Assembly: GCF_901000735.1 (NCBI RefSeq)
Contig: NC_081548.1
Location: 9,116,711 to 9,180,710 of the forward strand
Direction of reading: 5' to 3'
DNA length: 64,000 bases
From: Corylus avellana
Lineage: Eukaryota; Streptophyta; Magnoliopsida; Fagales; Betulaceae
The notes below the pieces were generated by a model, which worked only from the letters and a program-made list of their open reading frames with translations, was not told where the DNA came from and ran no database searches. Below, piece after piece: positions 44,141-54,106 of this stretch. The position numbers and the translations under genes are program-made. Numbering within the stretch: the first letter of the stretch is position 1; every line of letters begins with the position of its first letter.

Positions 44141-47100
44141 TAAAAATTAAGAGAGAGAGAGAGAGAAACATGTACATGTAGCCGTAGGAAGCTTTGCTTA
44201 AAAGTATGTGTTACATTCATGCACCCTTCCATGTTAACAGACACAATAGGATTTGAACGCTTATCCAAACCTGGAACTTCGACTAATTTGTGACAGTTAG
44301 TAAGGCACAAACCATTCATATTTGAGAGCTTTGATAGATCCGGCATTCTTTCCAGTGCAATGCAGTGCAGTGTTTTGCATCTAAGAAAATCAAACTTGCT
44401 GGTAAATCCGGAATTGATTTAAGCTTTCTACAGCGACCCAATTTGAGATCTTGAAGCTTCGAAAGACCACCTAGGCTTGTTGATAGGCTTTCAAAACTAT
44501 TGCATCTTAAATCTAAAATTTTAAGAGAACATAAATTCCAAAAATCTGTAGGAATTCTGTCATCCGATAAATTGCAGTCCCAGAGACATAAGTGTGTTAG
44601 TGAGTTCAAGCCTTGTAGTGCAGCAGGCAATAGATTCACTGACTTAGGACTTTTCCTTGGTGATATCCAAGACCAAAAGAGTGATGGCAATGACTTAGAC
44701 GGTGATCCTTTAAACCCACATAGAGATAAATATTTGAGATTCTTCAGTTGCACTATACTAAAAGGCACTTGTCTTATAGCAATTCTGTCTGCAAGAAGAG
44801 TTGTCAATGATTCCATCTCCCCCAAGTTGTTAGCTAAATTGTGCATTTTAGAACACCCAGAAAGAATGAGAGTTTCTAGAGACTTCAACTTATAGAAACT
44901 CCTTGGCAAACTTTTAAGGCATTTGCAATCTTTCAAATTCACCAAAACAAGATTACTAGGATCTCCAATGGAGTGGTGAACCTCAAGCAAACTCGTACAA
45001 TCTTCAAGTATTAATTGCTCTAGATTTGGGAGTTTTGACAAGTCAGGGGTCTGACTCAGATAATGAGAGTGACTGAGATTTATAATTTTCATCTTCTCAA
45101 GTAACTGCTAAACAAATGAGAAAACAACCAATTAAAAAGGAAGGAAAGCGCAATATTAGAGCCTAGAACATAAAAAAAAAAAATAATAAATAAATCATTG
45201 ATTATTTTACCTTGGGACTTTCCCAAACTTTTTTGAGATTGCTATATTCCAAGTCAATCACAACTAAGTTTCTTGGATAAAAGTCATTTGGAATGAACTT
45301 GAGAGGAAATCCATGCCAGCAAAGCCACCTTAATTCTTTGGAAAGATATTTATAGTCTCCAGTGAGTCGTATGTGATCAAGTTGGAGTAATCTTAGTCTC
45401 TGCATCTTAATAAATGCTTCTGAATTGAAATTCATCTTACTTAGACTTGTCAATTCTAAAGTAAGTCCTTCAACTGCATTTGTTCCCTGTAAAAACACAA
45501 GTATTGTATGAGACAAGTGATTATCCAAACTTATCACATAATCTTTCTTATTAATCATTTCATTTATCTTGCTTTGCTTAATATAATGTAATCATATTTG
45601 CAACTACAAAAACAATATAATGATGTTAGGAAAGAAAAAAAAAAAAAGTTCCTATTTTCAAATAAGAAATATATGGATTACACTTTCAAGGCATGTGATC
45701 AGTGCGAATTAGTGCGCATTTGCTTCCCGAATAACATATATCTTAGAAAGAAAAAAAAAAAGGCTTCATTTTTCTTTCAATGTTTTCAATTGAGAAAGTT
45801 CTTATTACCTCGTGCTTTGTCAATATATCAAATGCATCCTCATGCTGCCATAATCTACTCCATTTCCCAGGTTCGTTGGGGTGTTTTTCACGAACGATTT
45901 CTCTTCCCATGTCTCGCAACAGATCATGCATTGTAAACTCATTTGTCTCACTAACTTTAAGAAGACATCGCTGAATGAGGACACTAATTCCAATCTTTGC
46001 AAAAAAACCACAGCCATCCAATTTTTTTACAACATAGTCTATATCCTTTCCTATGAAGAAACATGATATGTCAAGGAATATATCCTTTTCAGTATTGTCA
46101 CTTAGTCCATCAAAACTTATTCTAAGTTTATTTTGAATTTGCTCATGAGGAATCCTCTTCAATTTATCTAATGCACTTTTCCATTCTAGCATGCTCCTAG
46201 AGAAAAGGAATGAGCCCAAAACTTCAAGTGCTAGTGGCAACCCTCCACAGTAAGCAATGACACTTCTTGACAAATCAGTATAATCTTCAATAGGATAACT
46301 ATTCCTAAAGGCATGCCAACTAAAGAGCTCAAGAGAGTCAATGGCATTCATTGCTGTAACTCTATATACACTATCCACTTCTAGCTCCTTTAGCAAATGC
46401 TCATCTCTCGTTGTTATAATAATTCTACTTCCCAAACCAAACCAGTCACGCCTACATATGGCATTCAGTTGCTCCATTTGGTCTACATCATCAAGTATCA
46501 CAAATATTGCTTTATTACAAAGTCTTTCTTTAATCATATTGATTCCTCTATGAACACTACTTATCTTTATCTCGCTTGTCTTCAAGACGTCAGAAAGAAG
46601 TTGTTCTTGGAGATGAACCTGACCCCTAGGTTCCTTGGAAGTTTCCCTAACATTTGCAAGAAAACTTTTACCTTCAAATCCATGAAAAAATTGGTTATAA
46701 ATGGCTTTAGCAATAGTTCTTTTGCCAATTCCGCCCATTCCCAAGATTCCTACCATGCGAATATCGTTAGCTCCAACATTTAACCCAAAAGTTATGTCTT
46801 GAACGTGAGAATCTACTCCAACTGGGTAGAGTGCTATAAACAAGTGTGTGTTGTTCAGTTCTCTTGAAATCTCTTCAACAATTTTCCTAATAAACTTTGC
46901 TTCATGCCTGGAAATTATTTTAAGAAGTTAGGTAGAGTCACACTATACAAGAGAGAATTGAAATATAAGTTTTATATACGCGAATATGTAAAAACTTAGA
47001 ACATATTAGTTTTGGCCATTATCCTTAACTCATTAGCATTTACCATACTAGTGGATCAAAGTTTGAAGAAACTAAATTTTTATTCCATAGAATTATGTTA

Positions 47101-47244
47101 ACCCAAAATCCAATAGACTCAAAACCTCTCTCACACAAACAAAAAAAATTACCGTTGCTTTTAATTCCATGACAAAGAATAGTGTTTTGTTACCCGCAAC
47201 ACTCTTTTCAAACCTATATTGCAGCTGGCAAAGTAAGATTTTTT

Positions 47245-47934
47245 GGAAAAATATACTTTACCCCCCCTGAACTATCCACTCATTTGCACTTTTAATCTCA
47301 ATGTTTAAAAAGTGACACTTTACTCCCATAAACTTCCAAATTGTTGCAATTCGACCATTCTGACTTTTTTTTTTTTTTTTTCCCCCTCAAAATGCCCCAA
47401 TCCCAAGTTAGAAAAAAAAAATTAAAAATTAAGGGGTGGTCGGTCTAGGGTGGCCGAAGCCACCCCTAGGCCCAAAATTTTTTTTAAAAATTTTAATTTT
47501 AATTTAATTTAATTTTAATTTTAANNNNNNNNNNNNNNNNNNNNNNNNNNNNNNNNNNNNNNNNNNNNNNNNNCCCCATAAACTTCCAAATTGTTGCAAT
47601 TCGACCATTCTGACTTTTTTTTTTTCCTCAAAATGCCCCTATCCCAAGTTAGAAAAATAAAAATTAAGGGGTGGTCGGTCTAGGGTGGCCGAAGCCACCC
47701 CAAGGCCCAAAATTTTTTAAAAAAATTTTAATGTAATTTAATTTAATTTTAATTTAATTTTAATTTTTTAACTTGGGATTGTGGCATTTTGGGGGGGGGA
47801 AAAAAAAAAAAGTCAGAATGGTCAAATTGCAATAGTTTGGAAGTTTGGAGGGGCGTAAAGTGTCACTTTTTTAAACTTTAGGGTTAAAATTGTAAATTGG
47901 TGGATAGTTCGAGGAGGTAAAATGTATTTTCCCC
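47245..47934. mobile_element. MULE-type MITE with internal duplication and gap
   Basis: Ends GGAAAAATATACTTTACC and the complement of GGTAAAATGTATTTTCCCC, with the same long arms as 43233-43669. TNL copy 2 has the empty site (AAGTAAGATTTTTTGTATCG, about 54893). Target duplication not resolvable in the A/T run. Part of the left arm (CCCATAAACTTCCAAATTG) appears twice around the N run 47525-47573, so the interior is either duplicated or misassembled. Confidence 0.8.
47525..47573. other. Assembly gap, 49 N
   Basis: N run inside the MITE between two copies of the same arm sequence. Confidence 0.95.
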
Positions 47935-48121
47935 AAAAAAATTTGTATCGTAGTTGCAAAGGGTTTTCTTCATTTTCTCTAGTTATTTCCACTATTTTTG
48001 TTTCAAAAACTAAAAGGTGGCCTGTATGTATGCAAAAGGTAGGTCAAAATAAGCCAGGTCAACTAGGCTATTTTTTTCCACATGATTTGATGGAATATCA
48101 AATCACATCAACAAATTTCAC

Positions 48122-48902
48122 CATGGATTTTTGTTTGTATGTTTTTCTTTGCACCAAACATGAATTTATAGCCCAGCATCTCTTTGCACCCAACACCACA
48201 ATCTTTGGGTTTTCCATTTTTTGTGTGTTTTTAGCTCAAATCTCTGTTTTAGTAATGAACTCTACTCTCTTGCCTGCTATGCACACCTTGTGTTCGGCAA
48301 AATGCCTAGCCGACATTTTTGAGAGATGAATTTCAATTTATGTTTTAAAATGCTCTTGCTAAATACCTATGGTGTTTAGTGGTGCAGGGGAGTCAGCCGC
48401 ATTTGTTATTCTGGTTAATATTTGGAGGGTTTTTCTTCTTGTTGCTTTTGGGTCTTGTGTTATATTTTTTGCATATGTAGATTGTCATTTGTAATTAAGC
48501 TATTTGTTTGGCCTTTTATTTTATTTTTAAAATGTTGTTCGTCGGTTTTGTGTTATGTTCTTCTGTGCTTGAAGGTTCTTGTTTGTTCAGTTTTTCTTGG
48601 GATGGTGTTTTGGATTTATTAGGTTTTAGTTATCTAGTTTTCTTAAATTGGGGGTTGATGTAGGTGGTTGTTATTGGGTTTTGGCTGTTTTTATTGTTTG
48701 GTTGCATCCCTTTTTTTTTTTTTTAAAGCTTGGAAAGCCATGATTCAAGTTCATATGTAAAATAAAAAGGAGTGGAACAATGGATTCGGTGAATGAAAAG
48801 AGAATGAGATTTTTTATTTTGGGGTCTTTGTTTAATTGGTTTGGTGTTAATTTTCAGTATTTGATATATTTAAAACGTAAATCAACATGTACTTAGGTTC
48901 TT
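48122..48902 (+). repeat. Long inverted repeat, left arm
   Basis: Reverse complement of 52486-53266 with few differences; for example GATTTTTGTTTGTATG opens both arms. Encloses about 3.58 kb. A 66-codon frame (MEGFSSCCFWVLCYIFCICR) is open in both arms but looks like T-rich intronic sequence rather than a gene. Confidence 0.88.
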
Positions 48903-50021
48903 GTATTCTGATTTTTTATTTTTTTTATTTTTATTTATTCATAATCTATGTTTGTGACGGAAAGCATGGTGATGATGATTTACTTATTTTGATTTTCCTT
49001 GTTGACACCTTTAATCAAATTTATTTTTAGTTTCGACATTATGCAGAATTAGTTTGTTTGCATCCTATAGGAGAGCTACAATGGAAGGATTGGCACTTTG
49101 GTTGGCACTATTGCTCCTTTAGTGTTAGATTCAATACCCTTTTTATGGGCTCGGATACATTTTCATGGGTGGCTTATAATTTGCTTGGAGAAGCTCATTA
49201 TTTTGTCTATAAACGGGTTGAAATAATTCTTTGTTATTTTCTTAAAATCTTAGTGAGTATGTTATAACTTGATTGATGAAGGTTGCTACTTTTCTTACAT
49301 GTTTATACAAATACTTTTCTGTTTTGGAATATTCTGTGTAGATTATAATTTACTTGAATAAGTGAAGAGGGTTGCAGAATCTGCTCAGAGAGTGAGAACT
49401 AAATTATGTGGGAATGCTCATTTTAAGTCATCGTGTCGCCTTAACAGCCACAAATTATAATAATATTTTTTTAGATAGTTTCTGACTTTAGTGAGGGGTT
49501 ATTATTCTTGTTTGTTATGCAAATCCTTGATATTGCAAAATTCAGATTTAGGAGGGCATGCTTGAGTATTCTTTGGAATTCTGTTAGGAATCCTGTATTT
49601 GTGTGATCTGCTGTGTCAATGTTTATGATTTCAACTGCCAGAGGTAATTGTATTTCATAGTATGGGCTTTTTAATCTTTTTAGATAAAACTACATCTTTG
49701 ACCAAGACTACTATGCACTGGATGATTTACTTCTTTAATTGACAGTGTTTAGAGTTGTCGTGTTGATATGATTATGCATTAGAAGGGGAGATGTTAGATT
49801 GCAAATTGAGTTTCTCATCTTAGTTACTTCTTAAATCCTCATAGGGGAATCCATTCGTTGAAGCCATGGTTGGCTTGGTTGTGATAAAGCTTTTAATTTT
49901 GGCTGGCCTTTAGTTTTACTGAACCATTTTCGTTTTGCGGATTTTCTTTTTTAACGGTCTACTTTACATATTTTTATTATTGAGGATGCTAAGTTCTTGA
50001 ATGATGCTTCTATTATTGTAG
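48903..50021. other. Loop of the inverted repeat, left part; intron-like
   Basis: T-rich, intron-like sequence leading up to the HSP70 exon. No coding exon recognised. Confidence 0.45.
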
Positions 50022-50150
50022 GTTTTCTCCACGACAGCTGACAACCAAACTCAGGTGAGGATCAAGGTACTACAGGGCGAGCGTGGAATGGCTACTGACA
50101 ACAAGCTTCTTGGAGAGTTTGAGCTGTCGGCATTCCGCCTTTTCATGTAG
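50022..50150 (+). pseudogene. Mitochondrial-type HSP70 exon fragment
   Basis: After a TTATTGTAG acceptor-like end the frame reads [35 protein letters not shown]. This is the substrate-binding-domain segment of DnaK/mitochondrial HSP70 (usual form [34 protein letters not shown]). One base is lost after GEFEL: GIPP survives only in another frame and the read frame stops at 50150. No other HSP70 exon is recognisable nearby. It is a captured or relic exon of a chaperone gene. Confidence 0.82.
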
Positions 50151-52485
50151 CCTAGAAGCACACAACAAAGTTTTCTTTTTAATCGAAAGTAGTTTCGTTG
50201 TGTAATACTCTTTGTATATATGTGTATGTGATTGGGGTAAATGTTTTGTATTAGTACCTAGACTAATCTTTTGTATTAAGAAAAGTTCTAGCTAGTGAAT
50301 TTTTTTACTTGTGGCATCTCAACAGAATATTGTCAAAAGTTCTATTGTCAAATTCAAGTACACGATATATTGTCAAAATTATAATTTAGGTTTTGCTTTG
50401 GAAATAAATTGAATATGGGTAGGCATTACTGTGTTTGAAATGTATCCAACAAGTGAGTTGTGCTTCAGTTTCTAGGAAGCAAGAGCTCCTGGAGCGTGAA
50501 TTTACTTGATGAAACCTTCTTCTCATTCCACAATCTTTCCATCACCCAATATGTATTGACAGTACTGTGCTAAGAGACTGCCTTCTAGTCATGTTAAGTC
50601 ATGAAAATTAAAATTTCTGCATGCATACAAGAAAAAATCCACTTTCTTTGTGCAACATGAACTCATAACTAAGATCGAAAAACCACCCCTTTTTCCCTTT
50701 AAAGAAATGCATACTATTTTCATAAAATAATATACTATTTATGGCCAATAAACTTTAGAATTCTGATCCTATGCAAAAATTTTGGTCATATTGTTTCTAA
50801 TTTACCCTCAACAACTTTTGGAAGACGATTGTATATTCTTCTCAAAATAAGCAATTACATCAAAGAGGGGTGAACGGATTCTTTCACTAACGAACAACAA
50901 TACAATCAAATTTAAGTGAAAAATTAAAAGAGCAGCAATAGTCCTTCCTTGTATGGCCACACTCTGAATTGCTTCAACATCTCGGTATGCCTCCTGATCA
51001 TACACATCAAACAATTAAAGATCAATGCCCACACAAATGTAATTTTTGCTATTTGATAATGCAAACATAATCTATTCATATGTACAAGCTAATTAAAAAC
51101 ACCAACTAGCACAATATTAGAATCTCAGTTCATCTTCAGTACCATTATGCAAAATATACATAAGCATTACAAACATGCATAGATTCTGCAAAAACAAACT
51201 TCGAAATATTACGTCTGAACACCACATAAGTCGGGATTTGGCCCCAATTCAGTCGTATGGTACCCACTAGAAACATTTTCATCTAGGCTCCAAAAAAAAA
51301 AAAACTTATTTCTAAGAAACATCACAGAGACATTCATCATCATATTGAGAAATGCAAACAAATGCAATAATATCTATATATAACCGTCTTAGTTGATAGA
51401 GTAACCAAAGAAGGTACACTAGAAAAATCTAATACAATACCTTGTTTGGCCAACCTGCAAACAAATTTGCATCCATACATGTCAAACCAATAAAACACTA
51501 AAACACTTTATTTCCTTACTGGGGGCGTAAGGAAATAAATTCAAGGGGCTACCTCCGATTTTGATCAAAAGTAAACAATTATGATGGACTGTACATAACA
51601 CACCACATTTCTATTGAATCAAGTATCATATTTAGAAGTGCTGCATGTTTTAGTAAGCATTAACAATACACAAACGTTCAAAATTTTCTACCATCTTTTT
51701 TTGTTTTTGTTTGCATATTCTTTAAGGATTTTGAGCATCCAAAGCAAGGTACAATGAAGTAAACCATCACTAACCCCAAACAAAACATAGTTCTAATACC
51801 AGGTAGCTTTAAGGAAACTATCTCAACAGAAGAAAAGTCAAGTCCACTTGCAGCTGCACGGGCTAAAAATATTAAAATCAAAGCACAGTACTAATTTGTT
51901 TGATCTTTTCCCTTATTATTTTTTAAAGAGACAGCTTATTTTTAGAAGTAAATACAACACGACAAACATCTAAAAGAGCATACTAGAATTTAACAAAAAC
52001 TAGCCTTTAAACAAGAGCAAACCTGAAAGAAATAACATTTTTGCAAACAAAAATAAATATGGTGAACATAGAGAATGACTCAAATAGCATTAGGGTGAAC
52101 CATTTACCATGTAAAAGTATGCTATGGCATCCCGTATTCAGTGTCTTGAAGAACATATTTGTAGTCAGCAACAATCCATGTAGAAACTCCAACAAAACAT
52201 CAGTGGGAAAACATTAACCAGCCAAGTATACCCTACCATTTAAAAAAAAAAAAAAACATTTTTTTTTTTTTGTTTTTCTGTAAAACAAATCAGAATGGCA
52301 AAACTATTAATTGGAAAACTATGCCTTATTATTTTTTTAAAGAGACAGCTTCTTTTTAGAAGTAAATACAACACCACAAAAACCTAAAAGAGCATACTGG
52401 AATTTAACAAAAACTAACCTTTATATATAGGTAAACAGTAAAGATCAAAGCAAATATAGCTACAGCCAAGGGTAAAAAGTAAAGA
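50151..52485 (-). other. Loop of the inverted repeat, right part; unassigned exon-like islands
   Basis: Mostly AT-rich. Short minus-strand islands have coding-like composition and plausible splice borders: about 51000-50930 (QEAYRDVEAIQSVAIQGRT), about 51870-51790 (ARAAASGLDFSSVEIVSLKL) and about 52190-52100 (FLHGLLLTTNMFFKTLNTG). I do not recognise them. They could be exons of one captured gene or chance. Confidence 0.3.
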
Positions 52486-53266
52486 ACCCAAGTACATGTT
52501 GATTTATGTTTTAAATATATCAAATACTGAAAATTAACACCAAACCAATTAAACAAAGCCCCCAAAATAAAAAATCTCATTCTCTTTTCATTCACCGAAT
52601 CCATTGTTCCACCCCTTTTTATTTTACATATGAACTTGAATCATGGCTTTCCAAGCTTAAAAAAAAAAAAAAAAAAAGAGGATGCAACCAAACAACAAAA
52701 ACAGCCAAAACCCAATAACAACCACCTACATCAACCCCCAATTTAAGAAAACTAGATAACTAAAACCTAATAAATCCAAAACACCATCCCAAGAAAAACT
52801 GAACAAACAAGAACCTTCAAACACAAAAGAACATAACACAAAACCGACGAACAACATTTAAAAAATAAAATAAAAGGCCAAACAAATAGCTTAATTACAA
52901 ATGACAATCTACATATGCAAAAAATATAACACAAGACCCAAAAGCAACAAGAAGAAAAACCCTCCAAATATTAACCAGAATAACAAATGCAGCTGAGTCC
53001 CCTGCACCACTAAACACCATAGGTATTTAGCAAGAGCATTTTAAAACATAAATTGAAATTCATATCTCAAAAATGTTGGTTAGGCATTTTGCCGAACACA
53101 AGGTGTGCATAACAGGCAAGAGAGTAGAGTTCATTACTAAAACAGAGATTTGAGCTAAAAACACACAAAAAATGGAAAACCCAAAGATTGTGGTGTTGGG
53201 TGCAGAGAGAAGCTGGCCTATAAATTCATGTTTTGTGTAGAGAAAAACATACAAACAAAAATCCAT
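52486..53266 (-). repeat. Long inverted repeat, right arm
   Basis: Reverse complement of 48122-48902. Beyond its outer end (53267 onward) sequence no longer matches the flank of the left arm. Confidence 0.88.
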
Positions 53267-54006
53267 GTATAGTTTTATGAATCCTCGCCTTATCTGTTTC
53301 ATCCAGCTCTGCAGCGACGTCTTCGGGGACGCCTGCATGGCCCCACTAGTGGAGCTCACCACCCTCACATCACGAACAGCCCAGCTAAACTCAAAAGAAA
53401 AAAAAAAATTTGTCAAAATTTGAAACACCCGAAAGATCCCCAAAACCTATTTCAATGTACCTATTTTCTTGCAACATTCCATAGCATTATTATTGTGTTG
53501 CGAGGCAAGAATACTCTAGTTCTGAAGCACCAACTTTTCATGCCAAATCCACCGAGAAAAATAGCTCGGGTGCCCAAACCATTGTGATGTGGGAGTTGAT
53601 TTTGTTGCTGAACGTGTGGTGAAGGCCATGCAGATTGGGGCAAACCCAAACGCCTTCCACATGTATACTCACCCTGTTCTAGATCTATTGCAAATCAGAG
53701 CATACGGTGCAAGGTGGGGAACTGGGCAGTGGAGAGAAGGGGTGCACGGTACCGGTGGGGGAGAAAACGGGTTTGGGAAGAAAAGTCTCGTGGAGGAGAA
53801 CTAGAACCTACGGGAGCTAATAGACGGGTTCGTTGGCGGCGGTGATGGTGGGGAGACGCACGGTGGGAGGGAGAAGTCACGCCAGCGCCGGTGGGGGAGA
53901 ACCAATGTGCCGGTTGGGTGGAGAAAATGAGTTTGGGAAGAAAATGGGGGGAAATGAAAAATGGGTATCACGGGGATTGGTTTTGACGCTTGGTTTTGAA
54001 TCTTTT
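53267..54006. other. Non-TNL sequence with exon-like islands, up to the gap
   Basis: Minus strand 53390-53280 reads SWAVRDVRVVSSTSGAMQAS and KTSLQSWMKQIRRG in GC-rich, exon-like DNA. Plus strand 53592-53697 reads VDFVAERVVKAMQIGANPNA followed by FHMYTHPVLDLLQ. Neither family is recognised. 53740-53960 contains loosely repeated GGTGGGGGAGAA and GGGTTTGGGAAGAAAA units. None of this matches the TNL intron found in the other copy, so it is foreign to the TNL gene or misplaced. Confidence 0.35.
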
Positions 54007-54106
54007 NNNNNNNNNNNNNNNNNNNNNNNNNNNNNNNNNNNNNNNNNNNNNNNNNNNNNNNNNNNNNNNNNNNNNNNNNNNNNNNNNNNNNNNNNNNNNN
54101 NNNNNN
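54007..54106. other. Assembly gap, 100 N
   Basis: Cuts the NBS exon of TNL copy 2. Sequence on its left is unrelated to a TNL, so the remainder of the gene is not contiguous here. Confidence 0.95.

Larger units (their letters stand above)
42493..46907 (-). pseudogene. TIR-NBS-LRR immune receptor, copy 1: NBS, LRR and C-terminal exons, TIR exon missing
   Basis: Exons: 46907-45809 (NB-ARC), 45486-45211 (linker, SLSKMNFNSEAFIKMQRLRL), 45104 to about 44170 (LRRs such as LPNLEQLILEDCTSLLEVH, LKSLETLILSGCSKM), 43121-42493 (post-LRR domain with GNQIPDWF, acidic stretch and SKRKMR). NB-ARC motifs: P-loop GMGGIGKRT (GKTT in copy 2), FVILDDVD, SRIIITTRDEHLL, GLPLALEVLGS, MHDLLRDMG. Introns have GT-AG ends. 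In the LRR exon a TGCAC/TGCAT repeat slip at 44352-44378 shifts the frame just before MPDLSKLSNMN. Cytosolic immune sensor in origin. With no TIR exon in the expected place and a frameshift, it is probably a pseudogene unless it splices to the TIR exon at 56690. Confidence 0.85.
46908..48121. repeat. TNL-1 upstream intron sequence, duplicated at 54583-55083
   Basis: Matches the intron of TNL copy 2 closely, except for the MITE at 47245-47934. Homology stops at CACCATG (48121), precisely where the inverted-repeat arm begins. In copy 2 the intron continues to the TIR exon. Confidence 0.8.

Noticed and set aside
48422..48622. 66-codon frame MEGFSSCCFWVLCYIFCICR, present in both inverted arms
   Set aside because: Hydrophobic because the DNA is T-rich; it is duplicated with the arm and has no sign of a gene.
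50022..50150. HSP70 fragment as an integrated decoy domain of the TNL
   Set aside because: It is on the opposite strand from the TNL exons, frameshifted, and enclosed in the inverted repeat.
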